Notes: generated by a model from the letters alone, not told the origin. 64,000 bases of DNA from Ferrovibrio terrae (GCF_007197755.1 NZ_CP041636.1:124001-188000); one strand, 5' to 3'. Positions 25,983-36,947 are shown, counted from the stretch's first letter. Program-made: numbers and translations.

Positions 25983-28900
25983 ATGCTGCAAGGCAGCGCC
26001 ATCCTGCTTCTGTCGCTCGGGTATCTCGGGCTGCTGTTCGCTATCGCGCATCTGGGCGACCGGCTGAATCCCCGCTGGTATACCGGCCGCACCGGCGCGA
26101 CCATCTACGCACTGTCGCTGGCGATCTACTGCACCTCCTGGACCTTCTATGGCTCGGTCGGCCGTGCCTCGCTGTCAGGCCCCGACTTCATCCTGATCTA
26201 TGTCGGGCCGATCCTCGCCATCACCGCCGGCTATCCGATGATGGCCAAGATGATCCGGATCGCCAAACGGCAGAACGTGATCTCGATCGCCGACTTCATC
26301 GGTTCGCGCTATGGCAAGAGCCGCGCCGTCGCCGTGCTGGTGACGCTGATCGCGGTGATCGGCGTGCTGCCCTATATCTCGCTGCAGATGCAGGCGGTCA
26401 GCGTCACCTTCGAGGTGCTGGTCGGCAGCGAGATGGCACATCTTCTCAATGCCACCCTGCCGCCGCCCTGGCGCGACACCGCCATGTTCGTTGCCGGCAT
26501 CATGGGACTCTTCACCATCCTGTTCGGCGTGCGCCATGTGCAGGCCACCGAGCAGCACCGCGGCATGATGCTGGCCATCGCGTTTGAATCGCTGGTCAAG
26601 CTCGCCGCCTTCCTCGCGGTAGGGCTCTTCGTGGTCTACGGCCTGTTCGATTCCGGCAGCGACCTGATTACCCGCGTGCAGGAACGCCCGGATCTGAGCG
26701 AACAGCTCAGCAAGGGACTGGGCACCAACTGGATCGTGATGACGATCCTCTCGGGCTTCGCCTTCCTCTGCCTGCCGCGCCAGTTCCACGTCGCTGTGGT
26801 GGAAAGCGGCGATCCCAGCCAGCTCAAGGCCGCGCGCTGGCTGTTCCCCACCTATCTGGTTGCCATCAACCTGTTCGTAGTGCCGATTGCCGCCGCCGGC
26901 CTGCTGCTGACGGACAAGGGCACCAACCCCGATTTCTTCGTGATCACGCTGCCGCTGATGACGAACCAGCTTTCACTCTCGGTCTTTGCCTTTATCGGCG
27001 GGTTGTCGGCCGCCACCTCGATGGTGATCGTCGCCTGCATGGCGCTCTCGATCATGGTGTCGAACGAACTGGTCACGCCGCTGCTGCTGCGCTCGCGCGC
27101 CGGCGGCTCGCATGAAGTCGGCCAGATCGTGCTGAACGTGCGCCGCGCCGCCGTCGTCGTCATCCTGATCGCGGCCTATATCTACCACACCTGGATCGCC
27201 GGCTATCTGCCGCTCGCCTCCATGGGCATGATCTCCTTCGTCGCGGTGGCGAATTTCGCGCCGCCGCTGCTGCTCGGCCTGTACTGGCGGCGCGCGCATC
27301 GCCATGGCGTGATCGCGGGGCTGCTCGCCAGCTTCGCTGTCTGGTTTTACGCTCTGCTGCTGCCCTCGATTCAGGGCGCCGCCGGCGGTCAGCCGATGCT
27401 GGCGCCGCTGGCGCCCTGGATGCCCTCGCCGATTGACCGCTTCGATGCGATCCTGCAGGGCTTCGTCGCCTGCACCGTGGTCAACATCTCGCTGCTCGTC
27501 GTGATTTCGCTGCTGTCGAAGCCGGGCAATCGCGATCGCGAGCAGGCCGCCATTTTCGTCTCCGGCGGCGAAGGCCTGCCGAATGCTGCCTTCGCCGAAG
27601 CCGACCAGGATCCGCGCATCGACGAGCTGCGCGCGCTGTCTGCCCGCTTCATCGGTGCCGAACGTGCCGAACGCGCTTTCGCTGGCAGGCGCATGACCGC
27701 CTCGGAAGCCATGGCCTTCACCGAGCATCTGCTCGGCGGCGCCATCGGTGCCGCCTCGGCACGCATCGTGATGGCCTCGGCGCGCGGCAAGAATTTGCTC
27801 AGTCCCCGCGCGGCGCGTGCCATGCTGGGCGAGGCGTCGGAGGCAATCCGCCACAATCTTGACCTGCTGCGCACCACGCTCGATCATATCAGCCAGGGCA
27901 TCGGCGTGTTCGACCGCGAGCAGCGGCTGGCGGCCTGGAACGAGCGCTTTTTCGATCTGCTCAGCCTGCCGTCCAATCTGGCCGAGAATGGCGTGCCACT
28001 GACCCAGCTGGCCGGCGACGGCACCGGTGATCTGGCGATGACGCTGGCATCGGGTGCGCATGGCTCGCGCATCTACGAACGTCGCCGTCCCGATGGCGGC
28101 GTGATCGAAATCCGCGTCGACCCGATGCCGGATGGCGGCTTCGTCGCCACCTGCACCGATGTCAGCGAACGCGTGCGTGCCGCCGAGGCGCTGCGGGCGT
28201 CGGAACGCGCCATCCGCGTCTATACCGACAACGTGCCGGTGCTGATCGCCTATGTGGATCGCGAGGAACGCTACCGCTTCACCAACATGCCGTTCCGCCG
28301 CTCGCTCAACCTGCCGCAGCAGCAGATCGACGGCCGGCCGCTGAACGAGATGATCTCGGCCGATCGCTACAACCGTCTCAAGCCGCATATCGACGCGGCC
28401 CTGGCCGGCCAGCGCCAGAGTTTTGAAATCGAATTCCCCACCAACGATGCCAAGATCGAGGTGGCGCACGGCACCTATATTCCGCATATCGGCCATAACG
28501 GCGAGGTGCTCGGCTTCTTCCTGCTGTACCAGGACGTCACCGAACGCCGCCGCGCCGATGCCGCGTTGCGCGCCGCCTATGAAGGCCTGGAGCGTCGCGT
28601 GGCCGAGCGGACCGCCGAACTGCAGCTCGCCGTGCAGGAACTGGAAGCCTCGCGCGCCCAGGCCGAAGCCGCCAATCTCGGCAAGACGCGCTTCCTCGCC
28701 GCCGCCAGCCACGACCTGCTGCAGCCGCTGCATGCCGCTCGCCTGTTCACGGCAGCTTTGGCCGAGCGCGAACCCGACAATCCACTGGTCTCCAAGATCG
28801 ATCACGGGCTGGGCTCGGTCGAAGTGCTGCTCGATGCGCTGCTGGATATTTCCAAGCTGGATGCCGGTGCCGTGCGGCCCGAAATCCGCCCGGTGGCGCT

Positions 28901-29807
28901 GTCGCCGCTGTTCGACGCCATCGCCACGTCCTTCGGTCCGCTGGCCGCGCGCCGCGGCGTGACGCTGAAAGTCGTGCCGACCACTGCCACCATCAGCACC
29001 GATCCGGCGCTGCTGCGTCGTGTGTTACAGAATTTCGTCGCCAATGCGATCCGCTATGCCAATCCCGAGCGCGAGGACCGCCGCGTCATCGTCGGCTGCC
29101 GGCACGAGGGCGACGAAATCCGCATCGCCGTCTGCGACAACGGCCCGGGTATTCCGGCCGACAAGCAGCTGGTGATCTTCCAGGAATTCGCCCGGCTGCA
29201 GCATGTCGGCGACGCCGCCGAACGCGGTCTCGGTCTCGGCCTGGCCATCGTCGAGCGCATCGGCCGTATGCTCAACACCCCGATCCGGCTCGACTCCCGC
29301 CAGGGCCATGGCTCGGTCTTCAGCGTCACCGTGCCGCGCGCCGCCGTCGAACCCGCGCAGGACGTCGCGGCCGTGCCAGTGCCGGCTTTCATTGCCGGCT
29401 CGCTCAGCGGCAGCTTCGTGCTGTGTATCGAAAACGAGGCCGGCGTGCGCGAGGCGATGATCACGCTGCTGGAAGGCTGGTCCTGCACCGTCGCCGCCGT
29501 CGACACGATCGAGGCGGCGCGGCAGGCGGTGGCACAGGCCGGCCGCAGCCCCGACATCATCCTGGCCGACCTGCATCTGGATGAAGACAGCCCGGACGGG
29601 CTGGAAGCCATCGCGCAGCTGCGCAAGGATTGGGGCCAGCGTCTGCCGGCCATCCTGATCACCGCCGAGCGCAGCCAGGAAATGCGCCAGCGCGCCGCCG
29701 AGATGAGCGTCGATGTGCTGAACAAGCCGGTCAAGCCGGCCGCCTTGCGCGCGCTGATCAGCCAGCGCCGCCGCACAACCGAAGCGCTCGCCGAGACCGG
29801 CGACTAA
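25983..29807 (+). CDS. Hybrid sensor histidine kinase with N-terminal sodium:solute symporter domain (CrbS-like)
   Basis: A 1274-residue membrane kinase. Residues 1 to about 510 form a 12-13 helix SSF/SLC5-type domain (starting MLQGSAILLLSLGYLG). Two PAS-like segments follow, then a coiled coil, the H-box FLAAASHDLLQPLHAARLF near residue 900-915, an ATP-binding domain (NGPGIPADKQ, GLGLGLAIVERI), and a C-terminal receiver with Asp in ILADLHLDED near 1195. This order matches CrbS/MxtR/ErcS-type kinases that control acetate or other carbon use. ATG 25983 follows a GGGGAG site; in-frame ATG codons up to 72 bases earlier remain possible. The LuxR-type partner converges on it. Confidence 0.92.
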   Translation: MLQGSAILLLSLGYLGLLFAIAHLGDRLNPRWYTGRTGATIYALSLAIYCTSWTFYGSVGRASLSGPDFILIYVGPILAITAGYPMMAKMIRIAKRQNVISIADFIGSRYGKSRAVAVLVTLIAVIGVLPYISLQMQAVSVTFEVLVGSEMAHLLNATLPPPWRDTAMFVAGIMGLFTILFGVRHVQATEQHRGMMLAIAFESLVKLAAFLAVGLFVVYGLFDSGSDLITRVQERPDLSEQLSKGLGTNWIVMTILSGFAFLCLPRQFHVAVVESGDPSQLKAARWLFPTYLVAINLFVVPIAAAGLLLTDKGTNPDFFVITLPLMTNQLSLSVFAFIGGLSAATSMVIVACMALSIMVSNELVTPLLLRSRAGGSHEVGQIVLNVRRAAVVVILIAAYIYHTWIAGYLPLASMGMISFVAVANFAPPLLLGLYWRRAHRHGVIAGLLASFAVWFYALLLPSIQGAAGGQPMLAPLAPWMPSPIDRFDAILQGFVACTVVNISLLVVISLLSKPGNRDREQAAIFVSGGEGLPNAAFAEADQDPRIDELRALSARFIGAERAERAFAGRRMTASEAMAFTEHLLGGAIGAASARIVMASARGKNLLSPRAARAMLGEASEAIRHNLDLLRTTLDHISQGIGVFDREQRLAAWNERFFDLLSLPSNLAENGVPLTQLAGDGTGDLAMTLASGAHGSRIYERRRPDGGVIEIRVDPMPDGGFVATCTDVSERVRAAEALRASERAIRVYTDNVPVLIAYVDREERYRFTNMPFRRSLNLPQQQIDGRPLNEMISADRYNRLKPHIDAALAGQRQSFEIEFPTNDAKIEVAHGTYIPHIGHNGEVLGFFLLYQDVTERRRADAALRAAYEGLERRVAERTAELQLAVQELEASRAQAEAANLGKTRFLAAASHDLLQPLHAARLFTAALAEREPDNPLVSKIDHGLGSVEVLLDALLDISKLDAGAVRPEIRPVALSPLFDAIATSFGPLAARRGVTLKVVPTTATISTDPALLRRVLQNFVANAIRYANPEREDRRVIVGCRHEGDEIRIAVCDNGPGIPADKQLVIFQEFARLQHVGDAAERGLGLGLAIVERIGRMLNTPIRLDSRQGHGSVFSVTVPRAAVEPAQDVAAVPVPAFIAGSLSGSFVLCIENEAGVREAMITLLEGWSCTVAAVDTIEAARQAVAQAGRSPDIILADLHLDEDSPDGLEAIAQLRKDWGQRLPAILITAERSQEMRQRAAEMSVDVLNKPVKPAALRALISQRRRTTEALAETGD

Positions 29808-30463
29808 ACCGAGAAATGCCGCGCGGCGATAACCGCCTGCGTACGGCTGCGCACGCCGAGCTTCTTCAGGATCGCGGTGACATGCGCCTTCACGGTGGCC
29901 TCGCCGACCGACAGCTCATGCGCGATCTGCTTGTTCAGCTTGCCCTTCGACAGCAGCGTCAGCACGCGCAATTGCTGCGGGGTGAGTTCGCTGATGCGGC
30001 GGGCGAAGTCGTCCGGCATCGCGGTGTCGCCGCCTTCCATCTCGGGCGGCAGCCAGACCTCGCCATCCAGCACCGACTGCAGCGCGCTGGCGATGGTTTC
30101 CATCGCCGCCGATTTCGGCACGAAGGCGGCGGCGCCGAATTCGATGGCGCGACGCATGGTGGCCGGTTCGCGGGTAGACGACACGATCGCCACCGGCACG
30201 GCGGGATGACTGGAGCGCACGGCAGCAAGGCCGGCGAAGCCGTCCATGCCCGGCATGTCGAGATCAAGGATCAGCAGGTCGACGGACTCACGCGCGTCCA
30301 GAGCTGCGCGGGCGCCATCCAGATCGGCGGCGCCGACCACCTCGACACCGGTCATGGCCTGGCGCAGGGCCTGGCCCAGCGCCTCGCGCACCAGGGGATG
30401 GTCGTCGGCGATGATGATTGTCAGTGCCGGCTCTGCGGCGCCGGTCTTGTGTGCTCCCGTCAT
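29804..30463 (-). CDS. LuxR/NarL family response regulator (CrbR-like)
   Basis: A 219-residue regulator. The receiver domain has LTIIIADDHPLVREAL, the phospho-acceptor in LLILDLDMPGMDGF and the lysine in AFVPKSAAMETI. The C-terminal helix-turn-helix (about 150-212) carries LTPQQLRVLTLLSKGKLNKQ and SVGEATVKAHVTAILKKL, typical of NarL. ATG 30463 is chosen; the open frame continues upstream without a credible start. Its stop overlaps the stop of the convergent SSF-type kinase gene. CrbS/CrbR pairs in other proteobacteria activate acetyl-CoA synthetase; this role here is inference. Confidence 0.9.
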   Translation of the reverse strand: MTGAHKTGAAEPALTIIIADDHPLVREALGQALRQAMTGVEVVGAADLDGARAALDARESVDLLILDLDMPGMDGFAGLAAVRSSHPAVPVAIVSSTREPATMRRAIEFGAAAFVPKSAAMETIASALQSVLDGEVWLPPEMEGGDTAMPDDFARRISELTPQQLRVLTLLSKGKLNKQIAHELSVGEATVKAHVTAILKKLGVRSRTQAVIAARHFSV

Positions 30464-30539
30464 GCGGCCAAGGGTAAACCAGCCGCTGGCGGTCAGCAAG
30501 GAACGACCTTGTCCGACAAACGTCCCTTGGCAAAGGCGG

Positions 30540-30911
30540 TCAGCCGAAGCGGCGGAGCGAGGGCAAAAGCGGCGGCATCCCGCTGCAACCGGCGAGCGTG
30601 AACAGGTTGAAGGGCTGCGCGCGATAGACGGCAATGGCGCCGGTATTGCGCAGGCGGTCGGCAAATCCGGCGTCGTCGGAGGCCAGTTCGACGGCATTGG
30701 TCAGCCAGGTCTGCCGCACCAGGCGCGCCTCGGTGCGCATCGCTGCCTCTGTCACGGCCGGATCGCTCCAGCCAAAGGGATAGACGGCGATGACGCGGCC
30801 GCTGGCCTCGGGCGGCAGGGCGGCGCGCTGCAGCGTCCAGCCGAGCAGGCCGGCCCAGAGCAGCAGGACCGCCACGACAAACCCAAGAGCCAGACGATGC
30901 GGCGCCGCCAT
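30540..30911 (-). CDS. Hypothetical membrane-anchored protein
   Basis: A 123-residue protein with a single N-terminal hydrophobic helix (LALGFVVAVLLLWAGLLGW, about residues 7-25) and a soluble, probably periplasmic remainder. The tail contains YPFGWSDPAVTEAAMRTEAR and ends CSGMPPLLPSLRRFG. No family is recognised. It starts six bases after the stop of the MFS carrier gene on the same strand, so it is almost certainly in that operon and may be an accessory of the carrier. Confidence 0.65.
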   Translation of the reverse strand: MAAPHRLALGFVVAVLLLWAGLLGWTLQRAALPPEASGRVIAVYPFGWSDPAVTEAAMRTEARLVRQTWLTNAVELASDDAGFADRLRNTGAIAVYRAQPFNLFTLAGCSGMPPLLPSLRRFG

Positions 30912-30917
30912 GCCGTT

Positions 30918-32150
30918 CTACTCGGCTGCAACGGCCGCCGGCGCCACTCGCACCAGCGGGCGTTCGTCAATCGGCCAGTGCACGATGGCGGCGAAAATGG
31001 CCAGCCCGGTCGAGATCCACCAGACCACGTCATAGGAGCCGCTGGCATCGAACAGCCGGCCGCCGAGCCAGACGCCGAGGAAGCCGCCGACCTGGTGGCT
31101 GAAGAAGACGATGCCGAACAGCGTGGCCATGTAGCGCGGACCGAAAATCTGCGCCACCAGGCCGGAGGTCAGCGGCACGGTGGAGAGCCAGAGCAGCCCC
31201 ATGCAGAAGGCGAAGATCAGCACGCTGACCTGCGTCATCGGCATCATCACGAAGACCGCGATCACCACGGCGCGCGCGGCATAGATGAAGCTGAGCAGGT
31301 ATTTCTTGCTGCGCTTGCCGCCCAGCACGCCGGCCGTATACGAGCCGACCACATTGGCGAGGCCGACCAGCGCCAGCGCCCAGGCGCCGGTCTGCGGATC
31401 GAGGCCGCGATCCACGATATAGGCCGGCAGATGCGTCTGGATGAAGGAGACATGGAAGCCGCAGACGAAGAAGCCGGAGATCAGCAGCCAGTAGCTTTTC
31501 TGGTTGCCGGCCTCTTTCAGCGCCTCACCCATCGACTGCTTCGGGCCGGTGCCTTCCGGCGCCTTGCCGGCCAGCGCGCTGGACAGCGGGATGATGGCGA
31601 GTGCGAAGAGGCTGAGCAGCAGCAGTGCGAACTGCCAGCCCCAGGCGGCGATGAAGCCCTGGCTGAGCGGCACCATCAGGAACTGCCCCATCGAACCGGC
31701 AGCGGTGCCCAGACCCAGCGCCCAGGAGCGCCGCTCGGGCGAGACCATGCGCGCGATGGCGGCGAGCGCCACGGTGAACGACGTGCCGGCGAGGCCCATG
31801 CCGAGCAGCACGCCGAGCGTGAGATTGAGCATCAGCGGCGTGGCGGCATAGGCGGTGAGCGCGACGCCGGCGGCATAGAGCAGCGCGCCGACCGCCAGCA
31901 CGCGGGCCGAGCCATAGCGGTCGGCAATAGCACCGGCGAACGGCTGGCCGAAGCCCCAGAGCACGGTCTGGATGGCGATGCCGAAGGCGAAGACCTCGCG
32001 GCCCCAGCCGTTGGCGATGCTGATCGGCTCGAGGAAAAGTCCGAAGCCGGAGCGTACGCCGAAATTCAGCAGGGCGATGGTGCAGCCGGCGATGATGACC
32101 AGAAGCGGCGTGCGCCAGCCCAGGGCTTTGACGGCAGGGGATGCAGACAT
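30918..32150 (-). CDS. Major facilitator superfamily transporter
   Basis: A 410-residue carrier with 12 predicted helices. The conserved loop between helices 2 and 3 appears as GAIADRYGSARVLAVG, and the second half repeats it weakly as GVLGGKRSKKYL. The pattern resembles the monocarboxylate/oxalate-like branch of MFS proteins in alphaproteobacteria, but the substrate is not shown. ATG 32150 (MSASPAVKALGWRTP) lies behind an AGGAGA site. The region upstream of its start carries the unusual decamer repeat array. The 123-residue membrane protein follows in the same operon. Confidence 0.9.
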   Translation of the reverse strand: MSASPAVKALGWRTPLLVIIAGCTIALLNFGVRSGFGLFLEPISIANGWGREVFAFGIAIQTVLWGFGQPFAGAIADRYGSARVLAVGALLYAAGVALTAYAATPLMLNLTLGVLLGMGLAGTSFTVALAAIARMVSPERRSWALGLGTAAGSMGQFLMVPLSQGFIAAWGWQFALLLLSLFALAIIPLSSALAGKAPEGTGPKQSMGEALKEAGNQKSYWLLISGFFVCGFHVSFIQTHLPAYIVDRGLDPQTGAWALALVGLANVVGSYTAGVLGGKRSKKYLLSFIYAARAVVIAVFVMMPMTQVSVLIFAFCMGLLWLSTVPLTSGLVAQIFGPRYMATLFGIVFFSHQVGGFLGVWLGGRLFDASGSYDVVWWISTGLAIFAAIVHWPIDERPLVRVAPAAVAAE

Positions 32151-32270
32151 CGGGGTCTCCTGAACGGGCGTTCGTTTCCTGCCGCCAGACCTAAACCCCT
32201 GACCGGCAAGGGGCAAGTGCACAATTGCGACCCTACATTCGGCCCTGCCCCAGCCATGCGCCAGCCGGCT

Positions 32271-32400
32271 CGTTTCGGTTCGTGGCGGTTCGCCCGTGTT
32301 CGTAGCGGTTCGCGGCGCTTCGCCAGCGTTCGTTTGAGTTCGTTTGAGTTCGTGGCGCTTCGCCGGTGTTCGTGGGCGTTCGCGGCGGTTCGTCCTACTT
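32271..32400. repeat. Tandem array of 13 degenerate decamers
   Basis: Thirteen consecutive 10-base units in strict phase, each starting CG and ending TT, with six variable bases between them. Typical units are CGTGGCGGTT, CGCGGCGCTT and CGTTTGAGTT; the last type occurs twice in a row. The array lies 121-250 bases upstream of the MFS start codon. A period of ten bases is not a multiple of three and puts the invariant CG/TT on one face of the helix, so a protein-binding or structural role is more likely than coding. Confidence 0.85.
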
Positions 32401-32466
32401 CTCCTTGTCCAGCCACCGGGCTGATACCCGCAAACAAGAACATTATAGCAACATTTGGGCCAAAAG

Positions 32467-32492
32467 AAAAGCCGGGATTGCGCCCGGCTTTT
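32467..32492 (-). terminator. Terminator after tctC-like gene
   Basis: AAAAGCCGGG and CCCGGCTTTT pair perfectly around a six-base loop. It lies 35 bases past the stop of the TctC gene and has T-runs on both strands, so it could act in either direction. Confidence 0.85.
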
Positions 32493-32526
32493 CAGACCCG
32501 AGGTCGGCTTGCGCGACCCGCCGTGA

Positions 32527-33495
32527 TCAGTCCGGCTGAATCTTGGCCGTGGCGACCACCTTGCCCCACTTTTCCTTTTCCTTCGCGATCAGCGCGGCGA
32601 ACTGCTCCGGCGTGCCGCCGGCCGGGTTGGCGCCGTCATCCGCAAACCGCTTCCTGGTGTCGTCTGACCCCAGGGCCTTCACGGCCTCCTTCTGCAGACG
32701 GTCAATGATCGGCCTGGGCACGCCCGCCGGAACGATCAGGCCATACCACTGCGAGGTCTCGAAACCGGGATAGCCGCTGCCGGCAATCGTCGGCGTGTCG
32801 GGCAGCACCGGGATTTTCGCGGTCGAGCCGACGGCCAGCGGCTTCAGCTTGCCGGCCTTGATCTGGCTGAGAATGGGCGGGACGCCATTGAAGGTGGCAT
32901 CCAGCGTGCCGCCCAGCATGTCCGACAGCATCGGCCCGGTGCCGCGATACGGGATATGGACAAGGTCGATCCCGGCTTCCATCTTGAAATATTCCATCGC
33001 CAGATGGCCGGCACTGCCATTGCCGGCCGACCCGTAATTCAGCTTGCCCGGATTCTTTTTCGCCAGCGCCACGAAGTCCTGGATGGTCTTGACCGGCAGG
33101 TCGGGCTTCACCGCGATGACATTCGGCACGACGGCCAGCAGCGTGACCGGCTGGAAATCCTTGATCGGATCGTAGGGCAGCTTGGCGCCATACATGGCCG
33201 GGTTCACCGCCAGCGTGCCGATATGGCCGAGGATCATGGTATAGCCGTCCGGCGCGGCGCGCTTGACGTCTTCCATGGCGATATTGCCGCCACCGCCGCC
33301 CTTATTCTCGACATAGACCTGCTGGCCCATATTGGCCGACATCTGGCTGGCGACGGCGCGCGAGATGATATCGGACGATCCGCCCGGCGCGAACGGCACC
33401 ACGAAGCGGATCTGCTTGCTGGGATAATCGGCCTGGGCAAAAGCGGGTGCCGAGACGCCGGCCATGACGGCGACAATCCATGCGCTGTGTTTCAT
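32527..33495 (-). CDS. Tripartite tricarboxylate transporter substrate-binding protein (TctC/Bug family)
   Basis: A 322-residue periplasmic protein with a signal peptide (MKHSAWIVAVMAGVSAPAFA). The Bug family core is plain: IRFVVPFAPGGSSDIISR near the start, then VENKGGGGGNIAMEDV, YGSAGNGSAGHLAMEYF and VHIPYRGTGPMLSDMLGG. These proteins bind carboxylates for the TctA/TctB permease. No tctA or tctB is next to it, and orphan Bug proteins are common in proteobacteria. ATG 33495 follows a GGAGGA site. The ligand is unknown. Confidence 0.92.
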   Translation of the reverse strand: MKHSAWIVAVMAGVSAPAFAQADYPSKQIRFVVPFAPGGSSDIISRAVASQMSANMGQQVYVENKGGGGGNIAMEDVKRAAPDGYTMILGHIGTLAVNPAMYGAKLPYDPIKDFQPVTLLAVVPNVIAVKPDLPVKTIQDFVALAKKNPGKLNYGSAGNGSAGHLAMEYFKMEAGIDLVHIPYRGTGPMLSDMLGGTLDATFNGVPPILSQIKAGKLKPLAVGSTAKIPVLPDTPTIAGSGYPGFETSQWYGLIVPAGVPRPIIDRLQKEAVKALGSDDTRKRFADDGANPAGGTPEQFAALIAKEKEKWGKVVATAKIQPD

Positions 33496-33586
33496 CTGCG
33501 GTTCCTCCGGTTTTTTGTTGTTATACGAGAGAACAGAGTGCTGGGTCATCCACGCGAGCGACCGGGACAGCGGCGCGGTGTGCGTC

Positions 33587-33787
33587 TCAACCGGGCTTGC
33601 GCCCGGTTGCCTGTTCGATCTGTTTGGCGGTGCTGTACTGGCTGAGCGCATAGACCGCCCAGAGCGCGGCCGGAATCCAGCCGATCAGCGTGATCTGCAG
33701 GATCAGGCAGATGATGCCGGCAATCGGCCGGCCGATGGTGAAGAACAGCAGGAAGGGCAGAAAGATCGCGATGATCAGGCGCACCAT
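33587..33787 (-). CDS. YqaE/Pmp3 family small membrane protein
   Basis: A 66-residue protein with two membrane helices (IIAIFLPFLLFFTIG and IICLILQITLIGWIPAALWAVYA). The GWIPAALWAVY end of helix two is the YqaE/Pmp3 signature. Eukaryotic Pmp3 affects membrane potential and salt tolerance; the bacterial role is unclear. ATG 33787 (MVRLIIAIF) fits the family start better than an in-frame ATG 17 codons upstream. The C-terminal tail TAKQIEQATGRKPG is basic and cytoplasmic. Confidence 0.82.
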   Translation of the reverse strand: MVRLIIAIFLPFLLFFTIGRPIAGIICLILQITLIGWIPAALWAVYALSQYSTAKQIEQATGRKPG

Positions 33788-33864
33788 GGGTCTCCCGGGA
33801 GTTTGAGTCGGTGGCAGTATAGCAGAAAGCCAAGGCATTCACCCTCCCACTGCTTCGCAGCGGG

Positions 33865-33900
33865 CCCAACCCTCTCCCGCTTGCGCGGGCGAGGGTTGGG
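33865..33900. repeat. REP-like palindrome
   Basis: CCCAACCCTC-T-CCCGC, loop TTGC, then GCGGG-C-GAGGGTTGGG forms an imperfect hairpin. The AACCCTCTCCCGC text resembles dispersed extragenic palindromes found in many proteobacteria. It lies between yqaE and mdh, about 80 bases upstream of yqaE. Confidence 0.65.
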
Positions 33901-33917
33901 GTGAGGTGTCGTAGAAT

Positions 33918-33947
33918 CAAAAACGGCGCGCTGTTACCAGCGCGCCG
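33918..33947 (-). terminator. Probable mdh terminator
   Basis: CGGCGCGCTG and CAGCGCGCCG pair around TTAC; on the minus strand a run of five T follows. It lies about 136 bases beyond the mdh stop, after a repeat element. Confidence 0.75.
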
Positions 33948-33965
33948 CTCTGATCATTCCACTAC

Positions 33966-34056
33966 CACGTCATGGTCGGGCTTGACCCGACCATCTCATG
34001 CAAACCTGCAGGAGATCCTCGGCCAAGAGACTCTTCTTGGGCCCGAGGATGACGTG
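33966..34056. repeat. Palindromic repeat element, copy 1
   Basis: A 91-base element whose ends are inverted repeats: CACGTCATGGTCGGGC on the left and GCCCGAGGATGACGTG on the right. Inside are two hairpins, GGTCGGG-CTTGA-CCCGACC and a longer ATCCTCGGCCAAGA/TTCTTGGGCCCGAGGAT stem. A related copy lies at 35223-35311 on the other side of mdh. Confidence 0.75.
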
Positions 34057-34083
34057 TTTTAGTTTGCTTACGTGTCGAGGCCC

Positions 34084-36085
<2,002 letters not shown>

Positions 36086-36200
36086 GAGATCACTCCCTCA
36101 TTCGTTTTTGGCAGTCGTTATCTATCGTTACTATTTTCCGGGCGTGGTTATACCCGCTCGACCCGGTTTTGGCTACGTCCGGGGGCCTCCCCGTCAGGCC

Positions 36201-36947
36201 CTACTGCATCAGCAGGCGATCGTAGTCGCCGCTGGTCCTGACCTGCGCCAGCGCGGCATTGAAGCGCGCGATCAGCCCGGCCGCATCGGCGCGGGCACGC
36301 GGCACGATCAGATGGATTTCAGATGTACCAAACGGAGGCTCGCTGACCGCGATGATGTCCTGCGTCAGCCCGGCCTTGGTGATCAGGGCCTGACCGATCC
36401 GCAGATCCTGGATAAAGAAATCCGCGCGGTCGGCCAGCAGCAACCCTGGACAGGCCCCGGCATTGGCCACCGTCACGCGTTCAATCTGTTTGTTGTCGAT
36501 CATCGTCTGCAGCACCAGCGGCGGCGCGTAGCCGAGCGGGGAACAGACGCGGCGGCCCTTGAGGTCGGCATGACCGCGATAGGCAAAGCGCCGCGCCGCC
36601 GGCATGAACACCGACTGCCGCACATGGAACAGCGGATCGGAATAAAGGAACTCGCGTTCGCGGTCGGCCGTGCGCACATAGGGGAAGGTGGCATCAAAAC
36701 GGCCGCGCAGGGTTTCCTCGTAGCCGCGACGCCAGGGCGCGGTGTCGATCGTGGCGGTCGTGTTCATGCGGCGCATCACCTGCTGCACCAGCAGCACGGC
36801 CAGGCCGCCGCCCGGCGCGCGGGCATCGGCAAAGGGCGGGTAGTCCTCGCCTGTCACCAGGGCGAGCGGCTGCGCCGCCGCGGCCGGCGGGAAAAACGCC
36901 GTCACAGCCGCGCAGATGGCGACGAACAGGATCGGTAAAATCCTCAT
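36201..36947 (-). CDS. Periplasmic solute-binding protein, SBP family 3-like
   Basis: A 248-residue secreted protein with a signal peptide (MRILPILFVAICAAVTAFFPPAAAA). It begins like polar amino-acid binding proteins (LALVTGEDYPPFADA) and continues with the bilobed pattern, including ATFPYVRTADREREFLYSD and LKGRRVCSPLGY. Two Cys residues (GRRVCSP and NAGACPG) may form a disulfide. No ABC permease genes are near, which is common for this group of orphan binding proteins. The ligand is unknown. It is transcribed divergently from the DUF1232 gene. Confidence 0.82.
   Translation of the reverse strand: MRILPILFVAICAAVTAFFPPAAAAQPLALVTGEDYPPFADARAPGGGLAVLLVQQVMRRMNTTATIDTAPWRRGYEETLRGRFDATFPYVRTADREREFLYSDPLFHVRQSVFMPAARRFAYRGHADLKGRRVCSPLGYAPPLVLQTMIDNKQIERVTVANAGACPGLLLADRADFFIQDLRIGQALITKAGLTQDIIAVSEPPFGTSEIHLIVPRARADAAGLIARFNAALAQVRTSGDYDRLLMQ

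Noticed and set aside
26973-28805. 610-residue open frame antisense to the large hybrid kinase
   Set aside because: The kinase motifs on the plus strand are unambiguous; the antisense frame shows no domain or ribosome site.
32271-32400. CRISPR array
   Set aside because: Units are only ten bases, with no spacers of 30 bases and no cas genes.
30246-32708. 820-residue open frame on the plus strand across the decamer array
   Set aside because: It is antisense to the MFS and LuxR genes; the repeat period of ten is not a codon multiple, and the peptide is low complexity.
33865-34056. Insertion sequence beside yqaE and mdh
   Set aside because: Palindromes and inverted ends are present, but there is no transposase frame; the size fits REP-like or non-autonomous elements only.
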